Positions 9,523 to 20,860 of a stretch of 64,000 bases of DNA are shown piece after piece. Under the pieces are notes generated by a model that saw nothing but the letters and a program-made list of their open reading frames with translations, ran no database searches and was not told the DNA's origin. Source of the stretch: Aegilops tauschii subsp. strangulata (Eukaryota; Streptophyta; Magnoliopsida; Poales; Poaceae); the NCBI RefSeq assembly GCF_002575655.3, contig NC_053037.3, forward strand, positions 248,095,135 through 248,159,134. The letters run 5' to 3'. The number at the start of each line of letters is the position of its first letter. The stretch's first letter is position 1. Both the position numbers and the translations under genes were made by a program.

Positions 9523-10098
9523 CTACTGGGGAAGGGGCTCCATGGCCATGTCCAGCTCACACCCGACGATCTCCCGGGGAAGGGGATCCTTGGCATCCAT
9601 CGCACCATACTCGACAAGCATCTCGCCATTCGCGTATGCCATTTCTTCAGAAAAGGCCGCCATGAGCTGGGCGTGGGCAGCTGCGATCTGGGCTTGGACG
9701 GGCTCCATCCCGACAAGGTATGCCGCGAACGAATGGACGGCTGCTCGAACGCTCTTGGCGATTGCCAACTCTTCGGCCATGGGTTGCGGATCATTGTCAT
9801 AGAAGCTTTGTGTGATTTATGCGGTAATCGCCAGGAGCTGGGCGTGGGCGGCCTCCATTAGGGCTAAGGCGGCCACTGCAGAACTTAAAGCTGCTATGCC
9901 ACTCTCAGCCTTTACTATCCCCGCCGCAGATGTTGTTGTCGCCATCTGAGCTGCAACATCGGCCGTTTGGGCTACCGTGGCCGCCCGGTCGCAGATTGCG
10001 GCCGCACTCATGTAGCTTGTTAGGACGCTGATGGTGGTTGCGGCCGTGCTCTCGCCAGAGTGGGCCACCAAAGTTGGCCTCACGACGCGGGTCCACAT
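9523..10098 (-). pseudogene. Ala-rich helical protein, one internal stop, unknown function
   Basis: Two adjoining minus-strand frames are in the same phase, separated only by TAA at 9817-9819. Together they give about 190 codons. The sequence is rich in Ala, Met and Gln. A motif recurs, AAHAQLLAIT before the stop and AAAHAQLMAAF after it, which supports one ancestral frame. GC is raised relative to the AT-rich flank and the stop at 9523 is followed by a plausible AT-rich 3' region. The change may be CAA to TAA. No family was recognised. It could belong to a DNA transposon that also carried the tandem array next to it, or be a captured gene fragment. Confidence 0.4.
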
Positions 10099-10359
10099 CC
10101 CCTTCTTTGGCCGGCGCCGATTGAACAGTGAAATGATATTTGTGGAGCTAGTGTGCTTGACGCGCCGACTGTGGACTGTAGCCGACGAACCTTCTCGTGT
10201 ATACTATGACGGTGCTCCAAGATATTTTGTACTGCATCTCACATGGTTGGTGATAATAAACTGTGTGATGTATATTTTGTCTTGATTTGAAATACATAAT
10301 GGGGTCACAGTGGCAAAGGAGGGTGTTTGAATTCCTAGAACTTCTATCTGTAGTGAACA
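10099..10359. other. No gene seen
   Basis: Transition from the GC-rich frame to the AT-rich array. It holds neither a recognisable coding frame nor an element end. Confidence 0.5.
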
Positions 10360-12230
10360 TGCAACTATAGGAGTGTCCTCAAAAAAATTGGAATTATTCG
10401 GTGTTCGTTTGGACATTTTTATACATTAACTGAGCTTTCTAGGCATTTAAGGTGCACAATTCGGAATTAAACTACATGACATGCTCCGGTGCACCAAAAT
10501 GGATTGTAAAACCTTATATGTGTCCATGGGTGGGTGATTAGGTACCATGAAAGAAATGGAATGAATTTCGAACACCTAAGCACCGTGGCTCACCTGCAAA
10601 CGTTGAGATACTTGGTTTTGAAATTCTAGTAAATCCAAAACTCATCTGAAATTCATGAAACTTGGCATGCTATCTTGGAATGGCACCATGCTATGGTAAA
10701 AAAATTGTCCCATTTGGGGCAGGTTCTGGTATAAGCTTCTCACAAGAAGCCTCATGGTTTCGATAGGGAAAGTGTCACCTTTGTGTACGAAACGATATTC
10801 ATTGGCTCTTCTTACTTTCATTTTTTTCTAGAGGCAACATTGACCAATAGGAGTGTCGTGTCAAAATTTGGAATTATTCGGGGTTCGTTTGGATATTTTT
10901 TATACATTAACTGGGTTTTCTAGGCATTTTACGTGCATAATTCAAATTTGAACCACATGCACATGCTCGAGTGTAGAAAAATGGGTTTGAAAAATCAAAT
11001 GTTTTGTCCTTGGGTGCATGCTTAGGTCCCATGCAAGAAATGGGAATGAATTTCAAACACCTCAGCACTGTCGCTCGGCTGCAAACATTGTGATACTTGG
11101 TTTTTAAGTTCTACTAAATCCAAAACTCGTCTGAAATTCATGAAAATTGGCACGCTATCATGGAATAGCACCAACATGCCGTGGTAAAAAAATTATCCCA
11201 TTTGGGGAAGGTTTTGGTATATGCTCCTCACAAACCAGAGCTTCTCACAAGAAGACTCGTGGTTCCGGTAGGGAACGTGTGTCATCTTTCTTGATAAAAC
11301 TACAATCGTTGCCTCTTCTCGCCTTGAATTTTCTCTAGATACCAGATAGACCAATAGGACTGTCGTGTTAAAATTTGGAATTATTCGGGGTTCGTTTGGA
11401 CATTTTTATACATTAACCGAGTTTTCTAGGCATTTTATGTGCATAATTCAAATTTGAACTACATGCACATGCTCCAGTGTTGCAAAATGGGTTCAAAAAT
11501 CATATGTGTGTCCTTGGGTGCATGCTTAGGCCCCATGCAAGAAATGAGAATGAATTTAAAACAACCCGGTACCGTGGATCGGGCGCAATAATTGTGATAA
11601 TTGGCTTTCAAATTCTAGTAAATCCAAAACTCGTCTGGAATTCATGAACTTGGCATGATATCATGGAATGGCACCAACATGTTTTGGTAATGTTTTTGTC
11701 CCATTTGGGGTAGGTTTTGGTATACACTCCTCACAAACGAGAGCTTCTCACAAGAAGCCTCGTGGTTCCGGTAGGGAACGCATGTCACCTTTGTGGACGA
11801 AACGACATTCGTTGCCTCTTCTCGCCTTGAATTTTTTTCTAGATACAACATAGATCAATAGGAGTGTCAAGTTAAAATTTGGAATTATTCGGGGTTCGTT
11901 TGGACATTTCTATACATTAACTGAGTTTTCTAGGCATTTTATGTGCATAATTCAAATTTGAGCTACAAGCACATGCTCCAGTGCAACAAAATGGTTGAAA
12001 AATCATATGTGTGTCCCTGGGTGGATGCTTAGGTCCCATGAAAGAAATGGGAATGAACTTCAAACACCTCAGCATCGTGGCTCGGCCACAAACATTTAGA
12101 TACTTGGTTTTAAAATTCTAGTAAATCCAAAACTCGTCTAAAATTCATGAAACTTGGCATGCTATCATGGAATGGAACGAACATGCTATGGTATTTTTGT
12201 GTCCAATTTAAGAGAAGGCGCATGGATCAA
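10360..12230 (+). repeat. Tandem array, about four ~0.5 kb units
   Basis: The landmark GGAATTATTCGG recurs at 10390, 10870, 11377 and 11881, giving periods of 480, 507 and 504 bp. Each unit carries the same ordered motifs: CATTAAC...TTTTCTAGGCATTT, then CATGCTCC, AAATCCAAAACTCGTCTG, CATTTGGGG and CTTCTCACAAGAAG. Units are diverged, so the array is old. No long reading frame runs through it. Such arrays occur inside large DNA transposons of grasses (CACTA type, from memory), but no terminal inverted repeat was seen. It is related in inverted orientation to the array at 27921-30300. Confidence 0.88.
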
Positions 12231-12390
12231 CAGCCAAAAAAGGCATTTTGAAACAAATAATGTAGTTGCCACGTTATCATCTCAAATGTTTGTGTAATTT
12301 AAATCATGGGTGTTCTGCTAACCATTCACGTGATGCCACGCTTCACACTTTAGTAGCTAGGAGGTGCAGTGCGGACAACTGCTTGAGTAG

Positions 12391-12585
12391 ATGGGAGGAG
12401 TGGAAGCGCAGTCCACTGCACAGGCTAACCGGGAGGCATGCAAGCAGTCCTCCGCTGCACAGGCTCACCGGGAAGTGTGTGAGCTGTATGTTGCGCAGGC
12501 TCATTGGGAAGCAAGCCCTTTGACTTCCATGGCCGCCCGCCTCTCTCCCAACCTCTCCATCAATGGTGCCCGAGCTGCTGTTTAA
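12391..12585 (+). CDS. Short frame with in-frame repeats, possible gene fragment
   Basis: A 64-codon frame in which the nucleotide motif GC(A/G)CAGGCT recurs at 12418, 12457 and 12493, spaced 39 and 36 bp. The protein repeats an AQANREACKQS / AQAHREVCELY / AQAHWEA pattern, with helical, coiled-coil-like composition. Repeat spacing in multiples of three suggests selection for a reading frame at some time. No family was recognised. It lies just upstream of the broken Pro/Ala-rich frame at 12652-13242 and may have been part of the same gene. Confidence 0.3.
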   Translation: MGGVEAQSTAQANREACKQSSAAQAHREVCELYVAQAHWEASPLTSMAARLSPNLSINGARAAV

Positions 12586-12651
12586 TACGGGTGGCCTTAC
12601 TCATCACCTTCCATTCCCCTCTCACAGACCTCCACCAACATCATGGTGTAA

Positions 12652-13242
12652 AAGGATCATCTGCCACTAGTCCTCCTGTTTGGTGAAGTCGACTCTGAGC
12701 AGGAGGAGATAGAAAATAAGGAGGAATGGGGCCTTATGGACATGGCTTTGAACGAGCTGGCCATGATGAATGCTGCCACCGCGCCCATCCCAGCTCCCAT
12801 CCCTGCAACCGCGCAAGCGACCATCCCCGTAACATCGACGGGCTGGTCAGCGAGCACCATCGCACCGCTCGAAGCCGCGGGCGTCAGCGAGGTCCTTGCC
12901 GACCCGCGTGAGCTCATGTAGATGCCAGCGCCAGTGCCCCCACCTGTGTCCATCCACACGCCTGCACCCACCGTGACGCCAGTTCTCGTGCGCTTGTCTT
13001 GACCCACCGCGCCCGTGCCCGTGCTTGCGGCCCTCTCAGTGTCATGGGACGCCGCCGTCAACCGCTACCTCGCAGCACCACAAGATGATGTCCTCCCGCG
13101 CCCCGCCTGTCGATCTCGCGATGACATGGTCTTTGATTTCCATGTCAAGAACATTCTGGGCTGGCTTGAGGACTTGAACAATGATGTCATGGAGGACGAC
13201 AACACCGGCGGAGCACGCCACCTCCACTGCCGCTGCAATTAG
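12652..13242 (+). pseudogene. Pro/Ala-rich protein remnant with two in-frame stops
   Basis: One phase runs from after the TAA at 12649 to the TAG-terminated end at 13242, broken by TAG at 12919 and TGA near 13000. It begins acidic (EVDSEQEEIENKEEWG), turns into an Ala/Pro-rich middle (ATAPIPAPIPATAQATIPV) and ends with a better-mixed segment (FHVKNILGWLEDLNNDVME). The 3' flank is AT-rich and resembles a 3' UTR. Both stops can be read as C-to-T changes (CAG, CGA). Function is not recognised. Location between repeat arrays suggests an ORF of a DNA transposon or a host gene fragment carried by one. Confidence 0.4.
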
Positions 13243-13430
13243 TTTTTTTGGGTTTAATATTGTATCTTGATCGTATGAATGTAAAGTCATGGTGTGACTG
13301 AATGAAACCTAAGGTTTGAACAAACTTGCGTTTTTCTCTCTGATTGTACAGACTTGTCAAAGGATTTTTTTAAAAAATATCAATGTTTTTAAATTTAAAA
13401 CACTCATCGAAAACATTTTATAGAACAAGC

Positions 13431-13740
13431 GAGCTATGGTCCTTCCCCATCAAGCCAAGGGAAAATTTGCCGCGCAAGATTGTGCATCTCCTCATCGCAA
13501 ATGTTTTAGATAGAACACCCTATGCAAAAGTGAGATCTATGGTCCTTCCCCGGTAAGCCAAGGGGAAATTTTGCCGTGCAACATTTGTGCATCTCTTTAT
13601 CACAAACAATTTAGAATGAACACGATATCCAAAGTGGGAGCTATGCTTCCTTCACCACTAAGCCAAGAGAAAATTTGGTGCGCATAATTTGTACATCCGT
13701 TCATCGCAAAAGATTTTTTATGAAGACCCGTGTGCAACCA
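13431..13740 (+). repeat. Three tandem copies of a ~103 bp unit
   Basis: The landmark GAG(C/ATC)TATGGTCC or close variant occurs at about 13431, 13532 and 13637. Each copy contains AAGCCAAGGGAAAATTTG and then a CATC...CATCGCAAA motif. Copies differ at many sites. Confidence 0.8.
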
Positions 13741-14150
13741 TGTACAAAAAATTTGGTAAGATTTGCATCTGTCATATTGGGTATATTGCCATTTGTCAAA
13801 CTGGAAACATTGGCATTTGTCGATCTAGTAACATGGCCCCTTTTTAACCTTGTAACACTGCCATTTGTCAAAATTTGTAGCTAAAAACCACCAGCACTGT
13901 CTAATTTTGCAACTAAAATTCAGTAAGCATATATTTCATTAATAGATTAAGCAGTCATTCTTTATACAAACAGTTCAACTTGAGAGCTAAACCGAACAAA
14001 CTTTTCCCCAATTGTCGCCAACCACGTACCGAAATAGCTAGTTGAACTATATATACTAGCTAATTTTAAGTATGTAGTAGAGTTCAACCATATCTATAGT
14101 CAGATGAGCTGAACAAAATAGTCCTTAAATACTAATACTACGGAGGGGCT
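13741..14150. other. AT-rich spacer, no gene seen
   Basis: No reading frame or repeat could be assigned. Confidence 0.5.
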
Positions 14151-14189
14151 TTGTACTACTTCAAGCAGTCTCTCCTCTGCCGAGCGCGC

Positions 14190-14932
14190 TCAGTAAGAAG
14201 CAAAGGAGGAGGAGCCTATCGACAAGTTGGAGAACTGGAATCCGGTGCCCGCCGCTGCTGCACCTTTAGCGACGCCCAACCCGAACACCCTCTGCCGCTC
14301 CAGATGATCCTGCTCGAAGTGGCGGGACTCCTCGTAGATCTCCTCACTCCGCGCCTCTGCGACGGCATGTGCTGCGGCCACGGTGGCGGTAAGACTCTTT
14401 GTGTGCTCGACCGGGCGCTCCTCCTCCTCCCGCAGGAACTCGATGTAGCGCACAAGGCCACTAACGCACATGCGGGGCTCCAACTCTACGCCTCACCTTC
14501 GGGCGGTGGCGGTGGAGCAGGTGATAACCCCGGTGGTCGTTGGTGGGGTGGCGGCCACGACGGCCACCTCCTGACGTTGAGCCGCGGTGGGGGGCGGGTG
14601 ATGGCCACGGTGGCCAACAGTGGGGTGTCAGCCTCGACGGCCACCTCCCGCCTTTGGGCCGTGATGGTGGAGCGGGCGATGGCCCTAGCTTTCGATGGTG
14701 GTGTGGCCGCCATGGCGGCAGATGGTGGGGTGGCGGCAATGGCGGCCGGCAACAGCTGCCGAGGGGCAGCAGCGACGAAGCCTATGGTGGGTCTTGTGCG
14801 CACACCCAATAGGGACGCCACGTGTAGTACATTACGCCGGGGATTGCGCCGCCACCACGGTGTAGCCTCCCAGCTAGAGCTGTTAGCTGATGACGGCGAA
14901 GTGGATGAGCAACAATGACATACCGATGCCAT
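14190..14932 (-). pseudogene. Ala/Pro-rich gene remnant with promoter-like upstream region
   Basis: The minus-strand Met at 14932 (MASVCHCCSS) opens a frame rich in Ala, Pro and Arg that ends at 14486. The following segment is coding-like in a different phase and ends in a natural stop at 14190: it has MCVSGLVRYIEFLREEEE and EEIYEESRHFEQDH, charged and helical. A one-base shift near 14490 would join the two. A TATA-like box lies 80-90 bp upstream of the Met. Composition resembles the remnants at 9523-10098 and 12652-13242. No family was recognised. It may also be a chance frame in GC-rich DNA. Confidence 0.35.
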
Positions 14933-15012
14933 TGGTGCTTGGGGCAGAAGTATACGAGATAAGCTACAGGGAGGGAGGGGAAAATGCGACTTAGGACTCG
15001 TCGGCCGTGAGG

Positions 15013-15023
15013 GTTTATATAAC
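15013..15023 (-). promoter_or_regulatory. TATA-like box
   Basis: The minus strand reads GTTATATAAACC, a good plant TATA context, roughly 85 bp upstream of the Met at 14932. It supports a transcription unit reading toward 14190. Confidence 0.4.
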
Positions 15024-15065
15024 AGGCCAGTAAGCATCGGGGTTTTGGGGGATTTTGCCGAGTCG

Positions 15066-15398
15066 GGCGGGAAGCTTGCATGCCTATGCATGGGAACCTA
15101 TGTGGTTGCGCGGGAACGGGCTCACCGACGATTCATTGGCGCCACCGTTTGGCCAAAAGAACGCATGTGCGGTGCTCAAGCTTGCGCTCGAAGCCTTCTG
15201 CGGGAGCGGGGTGACAAGACGTGCGAGAGGAGGATGAAATGACACGTACACATATGGTTAATAATGGTGGTGTGAGTACCTTTCCGTTTGCTTGTCGGGC
15301 AGTACCCGTCGTTGATTTTGCCGCATCCGAGGATCTGAGGAAGTTATCGACACTTTGTCGGGCTCAATAGTTCGTTGTGTTCGCTGCGGGTGCTGACG
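15066..15398. other. No gene assigned
   Basis: GC-rich to mixed sequence between the promoter-like box and the gag-like frame. The inner breakpoint of the partial gypsy element at 15399-17289 must lie here, but no duplication or LTR marks it. Confidence 0.4.
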
Positions 15399-15800
15399 CT
15401 ATTGCTGGGGTCGTTGCCATGGAGGTGACTGCACTGTTGGTGCACCACCTACAACATGGCCATTAGTTTGAGCTACTTGTGCTATTTGCGGACGCCGTGA
15501 AGGCTCCGCCAGCTGGGATTTGTTTGTTTCTGCAAATCCAATCAAATTTTGGATAGTGGCTCTCCACTCATCCATCTTATCCACTGTCGGAGGGAAGTTC
15601 AACAACATTTGGGCCCGCGCCATCGCCTCCATTGTCGTCGAAGGCATGTTTGAGAGCGAAGAACGCGTTGTCGCTTGAATCCTAATAGAGCCAGCAGGAG
15701 TGCCGTTGCGATCTTGCCGTGGTAATGCGGGTGCGATAGCAGGTTAGCGTGGCGGGGGTGGTGCCTGAAGATCTTGAACCTGATCGACAGGTGTCTTGCC
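15399..15800 (-). pseudogene. gag: gag N-terminal fragment of a gypsy element
   Basis: The minus-strand frame has MPSTTMEAMARAQMLLNFPP and then DEWRATIQNLIGFAE. The style and the position after LTR, primer region and 5' leader match the start of gag polyproteins of large grass gypsy elements (Tat/RIRE2-like, from memory). The frame stops at 15399; no capsid, protease or reverse transcriptase follows. The element is therefore truncated, and only its first about 1.9 kb remains in the window. Confidence 0.5.
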
Positions 15801-16346
15801 GTGAGAACTTTGCTGTGCATGATCGACAACGCCGATCGGCGTCACGTCATGCCCATCTCTTGATGGACATGGTGTGTGCTTTGATGTCATTTCCCTCGCC
15901 ACCGCCAGAGTCGATGCAGCAGGAGGATCCCGGCTTGCGCCCGACTGGACAGTGTTGCTCCGATGGCTGCGCTCGCCGGTGCGTCGAGGAGGCAGGAGCT
16001 GCGTGCTCGTGCCACCCGCATCGTTGTTGCTGTCCTCGCCAGAGGGTCATGGAAGATGACCGCCTCCAGCGCCCCCACCACCCTTTCCCGCCGCAGTGGG
16101 CACAACATTGCGCCGCCTGCGTTGGTCGTGCCTACTGCAGTGTTCGCGTCGGCCGCGGTGTGGTGCCGCCTGCATCGCCCGCGGATGCGTGTGAAGGAAC
16201 TTTGGCTGTGGAAGGCTTCGTCATCACAGAGCCCTTCTTCTTGGGCACCATGGGTGATGAAAATGGTGATGAAGCTCAATGTAATCAACGCGCCGTCTGC
16301 TCATCTAGGTTCACGCTAGTGATCCCCCAACTTGGCGCGCCAAAGA

Positions 16347-17289
16347 TGTCGGTGTGGACGATCATCTATGGGGCCATCTAGCCCCTTTGTGGTTTGTCTA
16401 GGGAGATGCACAAAATGCGAAGAGCAAGGTCAACAGAAGACACAAGGATCTTTACCCAGGTTCGGGCCACCTTTGAGGTGTAAAACCCTACTCCTGCTTT
16501 GGTGTATTGTAAACGTGGGTGCACAAGTACAAGGAGTGCTTTCCCCCAGCAAGGTGCAAGGAGAAGGCAACTACACTTGCAAGTGTGCGTGGAATTGAAT
16601 CTGGTTCAAACCCTTGTAAAGGTTGCCATGGCCCTCCTTTAATAGCTCAAGGGGTTACCACAGTGGCAAAATAGTCATTATCTAGCGATTAGATAGCGAA
16701 CAGTGCTACCATACCTAACTCTGCTAGTTAGGACAAAGAGCATTAAATGCATCATAAGGTGTCGTGAGGAGGAGGAGCCCTGGCAAGGTTGTTGCACCGC
16801 TTGCCTAGCTAACTCCTATTAACTTGACACGTCATCTGGACGGGTGTTGATAAGGGTAAAACTCCTTCCAGCGTGCTGACACATGCGTGACAAGCTTCAC
16901 CTAACTGCCTGCGGGCTCGACACCTCACCGATCAGTGACCTGCTGCTCGGTGAGGTGGACCACTGGCAGCTGGCGGGGGCTTGCTGGCCACGGAGCTTGC
17001 CGGGCCTTCGCCTTGCCGGTTCGGTCTTGCCAGCAAGGACTGCTTCTAGTGTTGATCTTGGCTCTTGCCTTGTTCTTCTCCTTAGCCAAGTCGATGAACT
17101 TGGTCTTGAATCTTGGTCTTCTTGATGCGCTCCTTGATCTCACAAAGAGCAACTTCTTTGGCCTCGAAGCCTTCTTCGTGTTTTATACTTAGACTTGGTT
17201 CTTCTCTGCAAAAACCCAGTTGTCGGGGAGCCGCCACTGCTTGTGCATAAGTCTGGGGTACTAAGGACCCGGTTCTTAGTGCACTGGCA
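16347..17289 (-). mobile_element. 5' LTR (943 bp) of a truncated gypsy element
   Basis: On the minus strand it starts TGCCAGTGCACTAAGAACC at 17289 and ends ...CACCGACA at 16347. It is followed at once by TTTGGCGCGCCAAGTTGGGG (16326-16345), a sequence kind found just inside the LTR of large grass gypsy elements. A leader (16325-15800) and the gag-like frame follow in the same direction. No second LTR and no flanking duplication partner for AATTA (17290-17294) were found. Confidence 0.7.
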
Positions 17290-18740
17290 AATTATATGCA
17301 ATTATATATATCATTTTTTGGGACTAACCTATTAACCTAGTGCCAAGTGCGAGTTGCAGTTTTTTGCATGTTTTTGGTGTTTCGGGAAATCAGTACCAAA
17401 CGAAGTCCAAACGCTATGAAACTTTTTGATGATTTTTTTCTGGACAAGAGAGACCCTAGAAGTTTTGGGAGCAGACTAGAAGGCAAATAAGGAGGCGACC
17501 AGGCAACAGGGCGCGCCCAGGGGGTAGGCGCGCCCTGATGCCTTGTGGGCCCCTCGTGGCTTCGACTGACCTAATTTCACCTCTATAAATTATCTATAAT
17601 CAGGAAACCAACAGAGAGCAACCAAAAATACTTTTCCGCCGCTGTAATTTTCTGTTCTTGTACGATCCCATCTGGAGGCCTTTGGTACTCTACCGGAGGG
17701 GGAATCGATCACGGTGGGCTTCTACATCAACCTTGCCGCCCTTCCGATGATGTGTGAGTAGTTCACCACAGACCTACTTGTCCATAACTAGTAGCTAGAT
17801 GGCTTCTTCTCTCTCTCTTTGATATTCAATACAATGTTCTCATCGACGTTCTTGGAGTTCTATTTGATGTAATCTTATTTTTCAGTGTGTCTGTTAGGAT
17901 CCGATGAATTGTGGATTATAACCAGAATATTCATAAGTATTAATTGAGTCTTCTCTAAATTCTTTTATGCATGATTATTATAGCTTTGTATTTGTTTCCA
18001 ATCTATCCGTCTGGTTTGGCCAACTAGATTTATATATCTTGCAATGGGAGAGGTGCTTTGTAGTGGGTTCAATCTTGCCGTGCTCTGTATCCCAGTGACA
18101 AAGCAGGGGACAAGACACGTATTTGTATTGTTTCCATTAATGGGAAAACGACGGGGTTTATTCATATTGGTTGGATTTACTTTGTCTACATCATGTCATC
18201 TTGCTTAAGGCGTTACTCCATTTTTATTAACTTAATACTCTAGATGCATGCTGGATAGCGGTCGATGGGTGGAGTAATAGTAGTAGATGTAGGCAGGAGC
18301 CATTCTACTTGTCTTGGACGTCATGCCTATATACATGATCATTGCCTTGGATATCGTCATAACTATGCGCTTTTCTATCAATTTCCCAACAGTAATTTGT
18401 TTACCTACCGTATGCTTTTTGTTCAAGAGAGAAGCCTCTAGTGAAAACTATGGCCCCCGGGCCTACTTTTATCATGTATAAAATCCAAAAATACATTGTT
18501 GCAATTTTATTACCTTTATTTTATTTTATCTATCTATCACTACGAGATTTGATCCTTGCAAATAACCGCTGAGGGGATTGACAACCCCCTTGATCGTGTT
18601 GGGTGCAAGTATTTGCTTTTGTGTGTGTAGGTGCTGTTAGCGAGGTTTCGCGTGGTTCTCCTACTGGATTTATAATCTTGGTTCTTAACCGAGGGAAATA
18701 CTTATCTCAACTATACTGCATCATCCTTTCCTCTTCGAGC
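17290..18740 (+). mobile_element. Athila-type LTR fragment, both ends missing
   Basis: This matches, in opposite orientation, the LTR at 32129-33318 plus 38068-38429. Shared landmarks are TTTTTTGGGACTAACCTATT, TGCATGCTGGATAGCGGTCGA, CATGATCATTGCCTTGGATATCGTCAT, GAGGGATTGACAACCCC-type sequence and CTCCTACTGGATT. It lacks the first ~90 bp (the TGATACGTCTCC start) and the last ~50 bp. The 5' break abuts the 16347-17289 LTR. It is an older, eroded LTR, not a solo LTR with clean ends. Confidence 0.8.
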
Positions 18741-18819
18741 AATGCCCAAATCAGCTCACAAGTAGCAGTTGTCTATAAAAAAGGTTGGGAAAATAGCTAA
18801 GAAGGGTTAGGCATGTTTA

Positions 18820-19190
18820 CTACACCATGCTTAATACATCAACTGTACAAAACATAGTCATTGCAACTAGTATTGGTAAAGTTGAACTGGTCAGTTCATA
18901 CTTGGTAAGTCCTGAGGGGTAGTTGTTGGGGCACTTCATCGAGGCCAGAGCCCGCCCCAAGTCGGCAGCGGTGGAGGCGAGGTGTTCCCCCGGGTCGAAA
19001 CATGGATCAGTGCCACTGACATGTGTACCTACAAGAAGCAAGTAAATTTTACAAGCTAAACTGCAATTGCACAAATGATGTAAAATACTATAAGACATTG
19101 GGATGGAACTAACCTCGACGGTAAACAAAAACATTTCTCATTGTAGCCCCGCGTGTAATTGATGAGATCAGTCAAGGGTGGTCGTGATGG
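18820..19190 (-). pseudogene. Possible two-exon gene remnant, unknown
   Basis: On the minus strand a short exon with NVFVYRR ends at a good donor (CGAG|GTTAGT, about 19112). An acceptor (CTTGTAG|GTACAC) at about 19031 opens a coding-like stretch. Joined, the phase is kept and gives RRGTHVSGTDPCFDPGEH, then TAADLGRALASMKCPNNYPS, to a stop near 18820. The intron would be about 80 bp, usual for plants. No family was recognised. It could be a captured gene fragment. Confidence 0.3.
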
Positions 19191-19740
19191 TACGTGTGTG
19201 ATATTAGAAAACATCACGCAAATATCTGAGTTAAGGATCATTAACGCACATAACATGCCATAGAAACCATGTGTTTTGTAATCTTCTAATATTTATTATA
19301 TCTATCAGCATCTACAGCTGCAACCTGCAAGTTTAAAAAACTCTTTCTTCGTAATAGAATGATCAACATACATGAACGAGGCAAAGTTGACACTCGATGA
19401 ACAATGATCCGTTTATGAAATGCAATCAAGTGTCAACCAGCCTCGCTTAGACAACGAGAATTGATCGACCTATGCAACAAGAGAGAAGCCTGCTTCCATC
19501 CACCGGCGAGGCTATTTAAGTCGGTCTGTGTTCGGCCCGTGCGGTGAGGTGGGACTAAAACCAGCTCCGACCAGCTCGTCTCCAACGCACGCACCGGAGC
19601 AGAAGCATGCCGCACAGAGATGAGAGAGGAAGGAGCTTTGGTTGGCTATGGGTGGGACCGCTATGACCCGGCTGGGTCAACCTTTTTTGATCGGGCACTG
19701 ACTTGGCGGACATTGTGGAGCCGGGGTTTGGCTCTAAAAA
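19191..19740. other. No gene seen; promoter-like patch
   Basis: Mixed AT-rich then GC-rich sequence. GCTATTTAAGTC at 19510-19521 could serve as a plus-strand TATA box, but no reading frame follows before the array at 19741. Confidence 0.35.
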
Positions 19741-19989
19741 TTCAGTGAACACATGTTAAGGAACACTCAAAGCCCGAAAAGGATGTCACTTGTCAACATT
19801 GTACGTTAATAATAGATAGCATCTTTAATTCCTAGATACTAATTTGCTTTTAAAACTCAAGAAAAACGAGGAAGAAAATTTCCATTCCCCTTCAATCTTG
19901 GTGATTTATTATTGCACATGCCTCAATTCCATTGCCTCTGAGAACAATGTGCACTGACCCTACTATGCGTTTCATACTGACTGGCCAGA
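19741..19989 (+). repeat. Array-edge unit, left half
   Basis: The segment with CCCCTTCAATCTTGGTGATT, TTATTATTGCACA and CTGACTGGCCAGA matches 30270-30395. It is interrupted by the gypsy insertion at 19990 and continues at 27533. The last five bases CCAGA form the insertion duplication with CGAGA (27533-27537), one mismatch. Confidence 0.8.
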
Positions 19990-20849
19990 TGATAGAGGCA
20001 AAGGTGTCCTGTCTTTCGATGAGATGGTGGCTATCGTTTTTGGTGGAGTAGACTTTGACGATCCGACTACGAACATGCGAGGACGTCGCGCCTTACCAAT
20101 CGCTAAACCAACTCCGAGAGGTTATTGACCACGCCGGAGCACAATCAACCTGACCACTAGGGTCTATTTCCTACAAGCAAACGAAGAACAAGCAGAAAAC
20201 TGAAATTGCAATCTGGATATTCCGAATAAAAGAGGAAAGCTTTATTGATCAAGTGGGGTTCTGTGACAACCTGGTCTGGTCGTTGAACACAAACGAAGTA
20301 CGCAAAATTGCAGCTATGGCAAACTTTTAATCTAAACAAAACCCAAAGTCTAAACAACGCCCTAAGGGCTGTATGTATGGAGGAGTAGGGGGGAATTTTG
20401 TGGCCCCTTGTAGAAGGGGTCCGAAACCAACCATAACTTTGTTTCCCCACACATACAGACTCTAAAAAAACCTATACTTAAGTATTTCGAAATTACATGG
20501 GCATGGCCCAAAAATAAGGTGGCGCAGAACCTAAAATAAGCTATGGATGAAAGTTATGAAGGGGGATCTTGTATATTTCGTCCATGTCCTTGTAGGTCAT
20601 CACAGAGGCTTCAAACTGCTCAAATATGCACTCGAAATGCCATTCTGAATCCCTTCGCGCGCGGCTTCATTAGTAATCAACGCAAATGTATCCAATTTAG
20701 GCAGCATCATATTCTCATGAACATTAGAATTGTCACTAAGAAACGAAAGTACCTGGTAATTCAATTGGCGTGTGCGAGCTCTAGTAATTGGTCCAGTATG
20801 TATAGTAGCAGGGGCTGTGGGTATGACAATGGTATTGATGTCCTCATTA
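19990..20849 (-). mobile_element. 3' LTR of copy D (860 bp)
   Basis: Starts TGATAGAGGC on the plus strand and ends ...CCTCATTA (family CATCA). It lacks about 57 bp near 20670 that the other LTR has. On the inner side TCCTCCCC marks the purine tract of the minus strand. Confidence 0.88.
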
Positions 20850-20860
20850 TCCTCCCCTTC

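Noticed and set aside
10360..12230. Centromeric or subtelomeric satellite
   Set aside because: Only four diverged units embedded in mixed transposon DNA. A satellite block would be longer and more uniform. Not excluded, but a transposon-internal array is simpler.
16335..16343. GGCGCGCC as a CpG-island or cloning-site artefact
   Set aside because: It lies exactly at the inner edge of an LTR with TG...CA ends, where this motif type is expected in large grass gypsy elements.
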